NCBI GenBank assembly: GCA_029932675.1
Contig: JAOZPP010000025.1
Coordinates: 1 to 39,252, forward strand
Reading direction: 5' to 3'
From: a bacterium
GTDB taxonomy: Bacteria; SM23-81; DAOVCL01
DNA length: 39,252 nucleotides
The stretch's first letter is position 1, and the number at the start of each line of letters is the position of its first letter. The notes beneath the pieces were generated by a model, which did not search any database, was not told the DNA's origin, and worked only from the letters and a program-made list of their open reading frames with translations. Shown here in pieces: positions 24,784-32,356 of the stretch. The position numbers and the translations under genes are program-made.

Positions 24784-25530
24784 TTATCGGCCTAAAAGCT
24801 TCCTAATTTTCTGCTGAATCACCTGGGGGGTGAATGGCTTAGCCACATAGTCTGAGGCTCCAGCTTGTAAAGCTTGAATTATCTCCTCTTTTGCTGCATT
24901 GGTGGTAACCATCAGAATGGGGATGTTCCCATAAGTCTTCATGCTCCGAAGAGACTTCACAAATTGCAACCCATTCATATTAGGCATATTCCAATCGCAG
25001 AGGATTAGATCGACCCTATTCTGGGCAAGTTTGGCCAAGGCATCTATCCCATTTTCTGCCTCTATAATGTCCTTATGTCCGATCTGCCCTAAGATGTTCG
25101 TGATCACCTTTCTGGTGGTTGAAGAATCATCTATGACCATTATCTTGTATCCAGATATGACCTTATCTATCTTTTCCTTCAAAGCCTCGGCGGTAAACGG
25201 CCTAACGATGTAATTGTTGGTATTTACCCTTGCCGCCTTTAAAGCCTCTTGAGCCTCGCTCTTAGTTGCTTCACTGGTCACCAAGATAATGGGTATCCGG
25301 GTAGGGATATCACTATTCTTTACCAACTGAATGAACTTCGTTCCATCGTCTTCGTTGATGTTCCAATCACTGATGATCAGTTGGAAATCCTCCTTGGCTA
25401 TCTTGCCTAAAGCGTCAACCCCACTTTCCGCCTCCACAACGTTGGTATAACCGATTTGATTGAGCGTATTTTTTAAGAGGCCCTTTCCCACATAAGGGTC
25501 GGTAATTATCATAACCTTTGCTTCAGGCAT
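24784..25530 (-). CDS. Double receiver-domain CheY-like protein
   Basis: A 248-residue protein made only of two response-regulator receiver domains. The second (about 128-248) is canonical: acidic pair in MVIDDSSTTRK, phosphorylated Asp in LILCDWNMPNMNG, switch Thr in MVTTNA and Lys in VAKPFTP. The first (1-125) keeps the Asp in LIISDWNINEDDG and Thr in LVTSEA. However, the acidic pair is reduced to TD (IITDPY) and the conserved Lys is Arg (YIVRPFT), so it may be poorly phosphorylated. No output domain is present, which fits a CheY-type motor or adaptor protein. Its start has a GAGGAGGG site and it is preceded by a sigma-28 promoter. Confidence 0.85.
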   Translation of the reverse strand: MPEAKVMIITDPYVGKGLLKNTLNQIGYTNVVEAESGVDALGKIAKEDFQLIISDWNINEDDGTKFIQLVKNSDIPTRIPIILVTSEATKSEAQEALKAARVNTNNYIVRPFTAEALKEKIDKVISGYKIMVIDDSSTTRKVITNILGQIGHKDIIEAENGIDALAKLAQNRVDLILCDWNMPNMNGLQFVKSLRSMKTYGNIPILMVTTNAAKEEIIQALQAGASDYVAKPFTPQVIQQKIRKLLGR

Positions 25531-25611
25531 TTCAATCCCTCCTCGATGATAATGCCTTCTCCTTGAGGGCTTCTCCCTGTCAACCGGGATTAGAACCAGT
25601 GCTATTTTTAT

Positions 25612-25639
25612 ATATCGGCAATATCAACAAAGAACTTTA
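25612..25639 (-). promoter_or_regulatory. Sigma-28 (FliA) promoter of the CheY-like/cheX pair
   Basis: On the minus strand TAAAG (TAAA at 25639-25636) and GCCGATAT (25619-25612) are spaced 16 bp apart, the same unusual spacing as at flgN. The leader to the ATG at 25530 would be about 75 nt. Confidence 0.72.
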
Positions 25640-25690
25640 ATTGAAAGTGATAAATTTTTAAAAAATCCGAATCCAGAGGATACGCCCTTT

Positions 25691-25724
25691 TCCCCTTGAC
25701 AAAAAGGGGAGGAATTATTATTTT
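25691..25724 (+). promoter_or_regulatory. hrcA promoter with overlapping palindromic operator candidate
   Basis: TTGACA (25696-25701) and TATTTT (25719-25724) have a 17-bp spacer. An inverted repeat TCCCCTT-N6-AAGGGGA (25691-25697 with 25704-25710) overlaps the -35 box. It is not the CIRCE sequence that HrcA normally binds (TTAGCACTC-N9-GAGTGCTAA), which I do not see here or before grpE. The palindrome is therefore a candidate alternative operator. Confidence 0.45.
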
Positions 25725-25745
25725 TCCTTCCGAGGTGATCAAGGG

Positions 25746-26780
25746 ATGGATTCACGATCCTTTTCTCTTTCTTCCCGGGAGAGGTATGTCCTGGAGTCAG
25801 TTGTCCGCCACCACATTCTCACTGCCCAACCAGTAGGGTCAAAGGTTCTGGTTGAGCACTACAACCCGGGCGTGGCCTCTTCAACTGTGAGAAATATCTT
25901 CACTAAACTGGAAAACTTAGGGCTTCTCAGCCAGCCCCATACCTCTGCAGGCAGGGTCCCTACGGAGGCAGGGTATAGGTATTACATTGACGAGTTAATG
26001 AAACCAACTGGACTACCTCCTGAGGAGAGAAAAAAGATAGAGGTGGAGCTTTCCTCCGCTGAAGATGATGTGGAGGCAATTTTGGAACATGCTTCACGAG
26101 CCTTAAGCTACCTCTCTCGCCAGCTTGGTATCTCATTAGCTCTCAAATTCGACCAGGCAATCCTGGAAAAGTTGGAGCTTGTCTCAGCTTCATCCAACCG
26201 GGTGATGCTCATTCTCTTTGTAAAATCTGGACTGATCAAGACAGTACTTTTAGAGATTGACTTTGAAGTCAGTTTGGAAAAACTCAGCTTAACTTCTTCC
26301 ATCCTCAATGAGAGACTGTGTGGTCTATCCCTTCGTCAGATTAGGGAAACAGGAAGAGATAGGTTAAGGGAAATTCAGGATGCCCCCCCATTGGTTGGTT
26401 TCATCCTGAACAGGGCGGGAGAACTCTTTGACTTCTCCAGTGAGGAACATCTTTACTGTGATGGGGCAGCAAACATTACCAGATACCCAGAGTTTCAGAG
26501 TGTGGAGAGGCTGCGCCCCCTTTTGGAGTTCATCGAAGACAGCAGTAGCCTCACCAGGGCCCTCACTTCCGGGATGAAACAGGAAGGCTTCAAGGTTACC
26601 CTTGGACGAGAGAACGCCTATGGTCAGCTTCAAAATTGCAGCCTAATTACCTCCACCTTCCAAAGCACAGCCATGAAGGGGATGGTAGCTGTCATTGGTC
26701 CAATTAGAATGCGATATTCTGTGATTATTCCCTTAGTCAAATATACTTCAAAATTAATCGCTCGGGTATTATCCAAGTAA
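25746..26780 (+). CDS. hrcA: Heat-inducible transcription repressor HrcA
   Basis: Repressor of heat-shock chaperone operons, 344 residues, normal length. The N-terminal winged helix is clear (SSRERYVLESVVRHHILTAQ, PVGSKVLVEHYNPGVASSTVRN, LENLGLLSQPHTSAGRVPTE). The GYRYYID box that follows is diagnostic. The C-terminal part includes GPIRMRYS and VKYTSKLI near the end, as in the family. It is the first gene of the set hrcA-grpE-dnaJ-rsmE, but a terminator lies between it and grpE. It faces away from the chemotaxis genes. Confidence 0.95.
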   Translation: MDSRSFSLSSRERYVLESVVRHHILTAQPVGSKVLVEHYNPGVASSTVRNIFTKLENLGLLSQPHTSAGRVPTEAGYRYYIDELMKPTGLPPEERKKIEVELSSAEDDVEAILEHASRALSYLSRQLGISLALKFDQAILEKLELVSASSNRVMLILFVKSGLIKTVLLEIDFEVSLEKLSLTSSILNERLCGLSLRQIRETGRDRLREIQDAPPLVGFILNRAGELFDFSSEEHLYCDGAANITRYPEFQSVERLRPLLEFIEDSSSLTRALTSGMKQEGFKVTLGRENAYGQLQNCSLITSTFQSTAMKGMVAVIGPIRMRYSVIIPLVKYTSKLIARVLSK

Positions 26781-26811
26781 ACAATCTTTGCTCTCATAGG
26801 CAACTGGAACT

Positions 26812-26887
26812 CCGCCGGGAGGACAACAGCTTGGATAGAGCAATGAGTTGGGGTCTTATCCAAAACTCTCCCTTAAGGCGGTTTTTT
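26812..26887 (+). terminator. Composite terminator or attenuator between hrcA and grpE
   Basis: CCGCCGGGAG (26812-26821) pairs with CTCCC (26868-26872) and GGCGG (26877-26881), with TTAA bulged out. Nested inside, TTGGATA (26831-26837) pairs exactly with TATCCAA (26857-26863). Six T residues follow at 26882-26887. This is an intrinsic terminator with an unusually elaborate stem and probably ends the hrcA mRNA. Confidence 0.7.
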
Positions 26888-27020
26888 CTTAATGGTTGAG
26901 GGAGCAAGGGTTTACATTCTTAGTAAAGCTGCTAATTAGGGTCACTGATTACACCGAGATTCTCTGTTGCTGCTTATCTCACCGGGGGGAACTTCCCACT
27001 CATGGAACCGGCGCGGAGGG
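26888..27020 (+). other. grpE upstream region with candidate promoter
   Basis: A plausible promoter is TTTACA at 26911-26916 and TAATTA at 26933-26938 with 16-bp spacing. It would give a leader of about 220 nt that contains element B. GGAACTT at 26988-26994 is complementary to AAGTTCC at 27148-27154, so the leader could close into one long domain. No CIRCE operator is visible. Confidence 0.4.
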
Positions 27021-27153
27021 CACCCTTGGACAGGTTTAAAGGCTCTCTGTCCCGAAGGGTGAGGATGGGGCAATCCCAGCAAGGGCAGGATGACGAGCGC
27101 CATAGGGTGGTAAGAGCATCTGGAGAAGTTAGCGATCGAAGGGAGCTAAGTTC
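27021..27153 (+). ncRNA. Structured intergenic element, copy B, in the grpE leader
   Basis: Second member of the three-copy family. The core CAATCC-N3-CAAG-N3-AGGA is at 27071-27090. A strong first hairpin joins CACCCTT plus GGACAG (27021-27033) to CTGTCC and AAGGGTG (27047-27061). A last hairpin GAAGTTAGC/GCTAAGTTC (27125-27153, one mismatch) ends 2 bases before the AAGGAGG ribosome binding site of grpE. Its 3' arm could pair instead with GGAACTT at 26988-26994, so two exclusive folds are possible. It is the only copy directly placed in a gene leader. Confidence 0.55.
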
Positions 27154-27168
27154 CTAAGGAGGTGATCT

Positions 27169-27657
27169 ATGGCGGAAAAGAGAACAAGCTACAAAAAGCT
27201 CTCCGAAGAACTAACCTCTCGACTTAAGGAGAAGGAAAAAGAACTTGCCGAATTGAAGGACAGGTATCTTCGCCTGGCCGCGGAGTGGGAAAATTTCAAA
27301 AAGAGGACGGAGAAGAGAATGGGTGAAGTTTTGGAGACAGCCAATCAAGAGCTTGTCTCTCAGCTTCTACCGATCCTCGATGACCTGAGAAGGGCCTCCA
27401 ATAGCAAGGGTAAAGGGCTAAAAAGGGGGGTGAGCCTCATCTACAACAACCTGAATTCCCTTTTAGAGAGGGAAGGGCTAAAGGAGATTGAGGCAGAAGG
27501 AAAGAAGTTTGATCCTCTCTATCACCAAGCCCTACTCCATACTGAGAATAGCCAGGTCCCTGCAGACTGGGTTGCCCAGGAATTAGAGAAGGGCTATACC
27601 TTTCGAGGGAGGCTCTTGCGGCCAGCTAAGGTGGCTGTCTCCAAAGGAGGCAAATGA
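27169..27657 (+). CDS. grpE: Nucleotide exchange factor GrpE
   Basis: Cytosolic cochaperone that releases ADP from DnaK. The 162-residue protein has the long N-terminal coiled coil ([20 protein letters not shown], then [19 protein letters not shown]) and the C-terminal beta wing ([16 protein letters not shown], then [18 protein letters not shown]). AAGGAGG precedes the ATG by 6 bases. The stop overlaps the dnaJ start (ATGA). In most bacteria dnaK lies between grpE and dnaJ; here it is absent and must be encoded elsewhere. Confidence 0.94.
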   Translation: MAEKRTSYKKLSEELTSRLKEKEKELAELKDRYLRLAAEWENFKKRTEKRMGEVLETANQELVSQLLPILDDLRRASNSKGKGLKRGVSLIYNNLNSLLEREGLKEIEAEGKKFDPLYHQALLHTENSQVPADWVAQELEKGYTFRGRLLRPAKVAVSKGGK

Positions 27658-28784
27658 CTAAAAGAGATTATTATGAGATCTTAGGGGTGGCGAAGGATGC
27701 CAGCGAGGAAGAGATAAAGAAGGCATACAGAAAGTTAGCGCTAAAATACCATCCAGATAAGAACCCGGGAGATAAGGAAGCGGAGGAGAAGTTTAAAGAG
27801 GCCACGGAGGCCTACGAGGTCCTTAGGGATCCCCAAAAGAGAGCACAATACGATCGCTTTGGCCATAGCGGGTTAAAGGGTGGCTTCCAGGGTTTTGACT
27901 TTCAAGGGTTTGATCTCTCCGATGCCCTGCGTGCCTTTATGCGGGACTTTAGCGACTTCGGCTTCGGCGATCTCTTCGGGGAGAGGAGAGCATCCCGTCA
28001 GAGAGCAAGGAGGGGCTCGGATCTCCAGGTAAAGCTAAAGCTCTCCTTAGAGGAAATAGCCACTGGAGTGGAAAAGACAATAAGGCTGAAACGGTTTCAA
28101 AGATGCTCCGCCTGTGGGGGAACCGGTGGCCGAATGCGTACCTGCCCTACCTGCCAAGGGAGGGGCGAGGTGAGAAGGGTCTCCCATGGTATCTTTGGCC
28201 AATTCGTCAATGTAAGCACCTGCCCTACTTGTGGAGGGGAGGGAAGGGTAATTGACCAGGCCTGTTCCGTCTGTGGGGGGGAAGGGAGGATAAAGGCATC
28301 TTCTACGGTAACGGTGAAAGTCCCCGCAGGGGTCACCACTGGTAACTATATCCCTATAAAAGGGGGAGGGGATATAGGACTCCGTGGAGGCCCCCCGGGG
28401 GATCTAATAGTCCTTATCGAGGAGAAGGAGCACCCGCACTTTCAGCGGCAGGGGGATGATATCCTCTTAGAACTGCCTATAAGTATCCCCCAAGCAGTCT
28501 TGGGTGATCAAGTAAGGATACCCACTCTGGAGGGAAGCGTCAACTTAAAGATACCCGGAGGGAGCCAATCAGGGATGGTTCTCCGGTTGCGGGGAAAAGG
28601 GTTACCCCATCTTCACGGCTATGGAAGGGGAGACCTTTTGGTAAAGATAATGGTTTGGATACCAACCCATTTGGGACCAGAGGAAAGGGCCCTCTTCCAA
28701 AAGCTCTCCCAGATGGAAGGGATAAAACCTCCGAAGGAGGATAAGGGATTCTTCAGCAAAATCAAAGAAGCTTTGGGAGTTTAG
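27654..28784 (+). CDS. dnaJ: Chaperone DnaJ (type I Hsp40)
   Basis: Cochaperone that delivers clients to DnaK and stimulates its ATPase. The 376-residue protein starts with a J domain with the HPD motif (KYHPDKNPG, near residue 32). A Gly/Phe-rich linker follows (about 75-120). The zinc domain has four CxxCxGxG motifs ([32 protein letters not shown]), and two C-terminal client-binding domains complete the protein. It overlaps grpE by 4 bp, so the pair is translationally coupled and shares whatever control element B provides. Confidence 0.96.
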   Translation: MTKRDYYEILGVAKDASEEEIKKAYRKLALKYHPDKNPGDKEAEEKFKEATEAYEVLRDPQKRAQYDRFGHSGLKGGFQGFDFQGFDLSDALRAFMRDFSDFGFGDLFGERRASRQRARRGSDLQVKLKLSLEEIATGVEKTIRLKRFQRCSACGGTGGRMRTCPTCQGRGEVRRVSHGIFGQFVNVSTCPTCGGEGRVIDQACSVCGGEGRIKASSTVTVKVPAGVTTGNYIPIKGGGDIGLRGGPPGDLIVLIEEKEHPHFQRQGDDILLELPISIPQAVLGDQVRIPTLEGSVNLKIPGGSQSGMVLRLRGKGLPHLHGYGRGDLLVKIMVWIPTHLGPEERALFQKLSQMEGIKPPKEDKGFFSKIKEALGV

Positions 28785-28867
28785 CTGGCCCTATAAGCCA
28801 AGATCTTCCTTTGGGACTAAGGCCGAATCTGATTACCCGATTTTTGCACCTTTAATCTTCTATAAGA

Positions 28868-29584
28868 TTGGAGACATTTTACGTCCCTCCCCAGCTAATT
28901 AAGGGCAAGAAGGTTATTCTTGACCCGGAAGAGACCTGGCATGCCTCTCAGGTGCTTAGGTTGAGGCCGGGTGATGAGATCAGGGTGGTAGATGGCCAGG
29001 GAAGTTCCTATAAAGCTATCATCCGCAAGCTAAGCGACCAAGGATTGGAGGGTGAGATAGTCGATGCTCTTCAAACAACAAATGAACCTGGGGTAGAAAT
29101 CTCCCTTGCCTTCGCCCCCCCCAAGGGCAGAAGGGCAGAGATTCTGGTGGAGAAGGGAACAGAGTTGGGGGCTAACGTCTTCCTCCCCTTAATTACTGAA
29201 CGGACGGTGGTTCATCCCTCCCCTACGAAGGTCGATCGGTGGAGGAGAATAGCACAACAGGCAATGAAACAGTCAGGGCGTAGCCTTTGGCCAAAGGTAG
29301 CCAAGCCACAGAGCTTCGACCAGTTCCTCCAAAAAGCGGAACAATATGATCAGCTTTTCCTCTGCTGTCTCCATCCCGCTGCCCAACCGCTGAAGCTGGA
29401 GAACAATCTAACAAGTACAATCCTTCTCGCCTTGGGTCCGGAAGGGGGATTCTCTTCAGCCGAGGTGGAGAGGGCAAGGAGAAAGGGCTTCTATTTGGTA
29501 AGCTTGGGGAGGAGAAGGTTAAGAGTGGAGACGGCAGCAATCGTCTCCCTTGCCCTCCTCCTCCACAAGTTGAAGGAAATCTGA
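28868..29584 (+). CDS. rsmE: 16S rRNA m3U1498 methyltransferase RsmE
   Basis: SPOUT-class methyltransferase that methylates U1498 of 16S rRNA with S-adenosylmethionine, 238 residues. Family features: N-terminal METFYVPP, HASQVLRLRPGDEIRVVDGQG, then ILVEKGTELGANVFLPLITERTV and the knot region LALGPEGGFSSAEVERAR and LRVETAAIVSLALL. rsmE often follows dnaJ (or prmA) in bacteria. The start is a TTG at 28868 without a clear Shine-Dalgarno sequence; it is the most plausible because it places the conserved FYV at residues 4-6. The stop overlaps the next start (TGATG). Confidence 0.9.
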   Translation: METFYVPPQLIKGKKVILDPEETWHASQVLRLRPGDEIRVVDGQGSSYKAIIRKLSDQGLEGEIVDALQTTNEPGVEISLAFAPPKGRRAEILVEKGTELGANVFLPLITERTVVHPSPTKVDRWRRIAQQAMKQSGRSLWPKVAKPQSFDQFLQKAEQYDQLFLCCLHPAAQPLKLENNLTSTILLALGPEGGFSSAEVERARRKGFYLVSLGRRRLRVETAAIVSLALLLHKLKEI

Positions 29585-30858
29585 TGAATCAGAAAACATT
29601 TTTTTTCTTTATCCTCTTAAGCTGCTGCGTCTTTTCTTCTACTACCCGGGCAGATAAAATCCTAATCTATATGGATTTGGAGCAGGCCGATCACTTGAAG
29701 GCTTATGGCGTTGCCTATAAAGCCCTGGAGTGGGGTTACAAGGTGGAGTGGCTCTTAAACTACCGTGGTGGCTCATTTATGACCCCAGCGGTCCAAGATA
29801 TAGCCCACATTTGCCATCTACGGGGTGTATCCTTCACCATAGTTGGTGGAGACCAGATTGCTCAGATCTACAAGGAGATCGAGGAAAAGAATATGGAAAA
29901 CATCCTCTTAGAGAAGGCTCCTTCCATTGCCATCTATACACCACCCAACAAGGAACCTTGGGACGATGCAGTCACCTTAGCCCTCACCTATGCTCAAATA
30001 CCCTACACTACCCTTTGGGATGAGGGGGTATTAGCGGGGCAACTGGAAGACTTCGATTGGCTCCACCTCCACCACGAGGACTTCACCGGACAGTATGGCA
30101 AGTTCTATGGCCTCTATCGAAACGCCCTCTGGTATAAGAAGGAAGTGGCTATAAATCAAGAGATGGCCAAACATTTAGGTTTTTTTAAGGTCTCTGAGCT
30201 AAAAAAGGCCGTGGCCAGGGCAATAAAGGACTATGTGGCCAAGGGTGGGTTTCTTTTCTCTATGTGTTCGGCCACCGATACCTATGATATCGCCCTGGCG
30301 GCGGAAGGGGTAGATATCGTCGATACCCCCTTTGATGGGGATCCCCCTGATCCAGACTATCAGGCAAAGCTTGACTACTCAAAGACATTTGCCTTCACCA
30401 ACTTCAAGTTGATCACTAACCCCTTAGTCTATGAGTTCTCAGACATTGACATCAGCCCCCAGAACGGATATCCGCCTCTGGGGCCCCTTAAGAATTCTTT
30501 CACCCTCTTCGAGTTCTCTGCAAAATATGATCCAGTTCCTACTATGCTCACCCAAGACCATGTCTCGGTGATCAAGGGGTTTATGGGACAGACAACGGCA
30601 TTTAGGAAGGACCTAATTAAAAAACATGTGATCATTATGGGCGAAGAGATAGCCAACCCCGATGCAGTTAAATACCTACATGGGAACTATGGGCGGGGGA
30701 CATTCACCTATTTAGGGGGTCATGATCCGGAGGACTACGAACACTTTGTCTATGATCCTCCGACAAATTTGGCCCTTTATAAGAATTCCCCCGGTTACCG
30801 GCTTATCCTGAACAACATTCTCTTTCCGGCAGCAAAGAAGAAGGAGAGGAAGACTTGA
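29584..30858 (+). CDS. Secreted protein of unknown function, annotated in relatives as asparagine synthetase B-like
   Basis: Exported protein of 424 residues: a signal peptide (1-23, ending TTRA) and then KILIYMDLEQADHLKAYGVAY and KVEWLLNYRGGSF. To my recollection similar proteins in FCB-group genomes carry the name asparagine synthetase B, but I see none of the glutaminase or synthetase catalytic motifs, so I do not accept that function. The middle section GGFLFSMCSATDTYDIALAAEG and the final YLGGHDPEDYEHFVYDPP resemble a class-I amidotransferase-like alpha/beta fold with a Cys after a beta strand. It overlaps rsmE and is followed by the TIGR04076-like gene in TTGA overlap, so all are cotranscribed. 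Confidence 0.6.
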   Translation: MNQKTFFFFILLSCCVFSSTTRADKILIYMDLEQADHLKAYGVAYKALEWGYKVEWLLNYRGGSFMTPAVQDIAHICHLRGVSFTIVGGDQIAQIYKEIEEKNMENILLEKAPSIAIYTPPNKEPWDDAVTLALTYAQIPYTTLWDEGVLAGQLEDFDWLHLHHEDFTGQYGKFYGLYRNALWYKKEVAINQEMAKHLGFFKVSELKKAVARAIKDYVAKGGFLFSMCSATDTYDIALAAEGVDIVDTPFDGDPPDPDYQAKLDYSKTFAFTNFKLITNPLVYEFSDIDISPQNGYPPLGPLKNSFTLFEFSAKYDPVPTMLTQDHVSVIKGFMGQTTAFRKDLIKKHVIIMGEEIANPDAVKYLHGNYGRGTFTYLGGHDPEDYEHFVYDPPTNLALYKNSPGYRLILNNILFPAAKKKERKT

Positions 30859-31124
30859 GCAGCTTTAAGATAAAGGTGAGGGTAAAGGGAGTCTTGGAAG
30901 GAGGAACCTGTCCTTTCGGCCTCAAACCGGGTGACGAGTTCGTCTTTGAACATCTCCCCCCGCAGAATTTCTGTCATTGGGCCTTCTATGTGATCCTCCC
31001 CTTTGCTACTGCCCTCAGGTTTGGAGGGAATATCCCTTGGGAAAAGGAGGAGGGGAAGGCGACCCTTTGCTGCCCAGATGCCCAAAACCCCGTGGTCTTT
31101 GAGCTGGAGAGAATTAAACCCTAA
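30855..31124 (+). CDS. TIGR04076 family small protein
   Basis: An 89-residue cytosolic protein with the family pattern: a short beta start (FKIKVRVKGV), the GLKPGDEFVFE motif, a Cys-containing segment (PPQNFCHWAFYVILPFATAL), FGGNIPW and the ending CCPDAQNPVVFELERI. The family is widespread in anaerobes and has no established function. The conserved cysteines (CPFG, FCHW, CCPD) hint at metal binding. The TTG start overlaps the preceding stop codon by 3 bases, so translation is coupled. Confidence 0.8.
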   Translation: MSSFKIKVRVKGVLEGGTCPFGLKPGDEFVFEHLPPQNFCHWAFYVILPFATALRFGGNIPWEKEEGKATLCCPDAQNPVVFELERIKP

Positions 31125-31304
31125 TAGCCCTATGTGGTTTTTGCCAACTTGATTGGGATCCTCATAAAACGCGGGCTTCAAGGTTTACTCAAGAAATTCA
31201 TAAAACAAGACCTTGCCATAGCACAGATTAAACACTTATTATCGGTTGCGATTCCTCCGCTGTGATGTTATCTTAGTGTAAAATTAAAAGGGGAGCTGAC
31301 AAAA

Positions 31305-31508
31305 ATGAACGATATTACCCTCAAGATCCCTTCTGAAATAATCATAAAGATCTTACGACGGATTCCCCGGAAGCAACTAAGAGAGCTTCAGCAGAAAATC
31401 CAGAGAGAAGAAGTAAGATCAGTCCCAGCAGGTGATCTTCTTAAACTCGCTGGCATCGCTTCCATTGGAGGAGACGCAGTTAAAGATACGGAAGAAGTAT
31501 GGCAATGA
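31305..31508 (+). CDS. Putative antitoxin of a PIN-domain toxin pair
   Basis: A 67-residue protein that starts with a short beta-like stretch (NDITLKIPSEII) followed by a basic helix (KILRRIPRKQLRELQQKIQ) and a polar tail containing LLKLAGIASIGGDAVKDTEEVW. The tail resembles the neutralising tails of VapB-type antitoxins, where a GDAV-like segment often occurs. The gene overlaps the PIN toxin downstream by 10 bp, the classic antitoxin-then-toxin order. A GGGGAG site lies before the ATG. Antitoxin identity is inferred from context and tail. Confidence 0.7.
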   Translation: MNDITLKIPSEIIIKILRRIPRKQLRELQQKIQREEVRSVPAGDLLKLAGIASIGGDAVKDTEEVWQ

Positions 31509-31969
31509 ACAAAGCAATCATGGATGCTAATGTCCTGTTGGCCCTTATAGACAAAAAGGATAAGTGGCACCATGATGCTAAGACTATTGCAAGAGCTCTA
31601 AAGGAAAAAGATTGGGAGGTCATCTACCTCGATTGTGTATTAAATGAGGTGGTCTCAGTTCTTGGGAAAAGGCTCAAAGAGAAAAATAAGCTCCATTACT
31701 TTACCGAACTCATAGAAAAACTGGAGGAGATTGTAAGCGAAGAGGATATCGAATGGCTTTATCCCGAAGTGCCGGACCATTACGGCGAGATTATGAAATT
31801 AATTAAGGAAAAGGAAGGGAGGCTTAACTTCCACGATGCCCTAATAGCCCTATTTGCCAAAGAATACAGCATAGACTACATTGTGAGTTTTGATTTAGGC
31901 TTTGATGGAATAGAATGGATTGCAAGGATAGGAAATAAAAAGGATATAACCGCAAAAGGACATGCATAA
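31499..31969 (+). CDS. PIN-domain ribonuclease toxin, VapC-like
   Basis: Predicted metal-dependent RNase of 156 residues. Acidic active-site residues typical of PIN domains are visible: Asp in IMDANVLLALID, Glu in VLNEVVSVL, Asp in FHDALIALFA and Asp in IVSFDLGFDG. It overlaps the small upstream gene by 10 bp. VapC toxins cleave tRNA or rRNA to slow growth when the antitoxin is lost; the target here is unknown. ATG at 31505 is an alternative start two codons later. Confidence 0.82.
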   Translation: MAMNKAIMDANVLLALIDKKDKWHHDAKTIARALKEKDWEVIYLDCVLNEVVSVLGKRLKEKNKLHYFTELIEKLEEIVSEEDIEWLYPEVPDHYGEIMKLIKEKEGRLNFHDALIALFAKEYSIDYIVSFDLGFDGIEWIARIGNKKDITAKGHA

Positions 31970-32103
31970 ACCAGATAAACACGGTTTTTCAAATGAGATT
32001 ACCTTCAGTTTTAAAAAGCTCCTTATTTTGAATGTCTCGTGATACTCTGGTGAAATCTTGCGGTTTCTCAATGCATAATTTTGTTAAACCTAAGGAGGAA
32101 GCG

Positions 32104-32322
32104 ATGGCCAAGGTATGCGATATTTGTGGCAAGCGACCGATGTTTGGTAACCGAGTCAGCCATGCAAAGAATAGGACCAAGCGCAGGTGGTTCCCTAACC
32201 TACATAAGGTGAGGGTGATGGTGGACGGAACTTCCAAAAGGTTGAACGTCTGCACCCAATGCTTAAGGTCGGGCCGGGTGAAGAAAGCCGTTGGGCAGGT
32301 CAAAACCCCAGAGTTAACCTGA
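32104..32322 (+). CDS. rpmB: 50S ribosomal protein L28, zinc-binding form
   Basis: Large-subunit ribosomal protein of 72 residues. [20 protein letters not shown] and [13 protein letters not shown] are the family signature. The four cysteines (CDIC and CTQC) identify the zinc-ribbon (C+) form. The true start is the ATG at 32104, seven bases after TAAGGAGG-type spacing (AAGGAGG at 32093-32099). An in-frame upstream start at 32032 would add a non-L28 sequence. Structured element C begins about 35 bp after the stop. Confidence 0.95.
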   Translation: MAKVCDICGKRPMFGNRVSHAKNRTKRRWFPNLHKVRVMVDGTSKRLNVCTQCLRSGRVKKAVGQVKTPELT

Positions 32323-32356
32323 TTTAACGTTTCGGAATTCCGAAAGATGGAGGGTA

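Noticed and set aside
25600-27168. CIRCE operator at hrcA or grpE
   Set aside because: No TTAGCACTC/GAGTGCTAA pair was found on reading both upstream regions.
29584-30858. Asparagine synthetase B function
   Set aside because: No N-terminal glutaminase cysteine and no PP-loop synthetase motif; a signal peptide is present instead.
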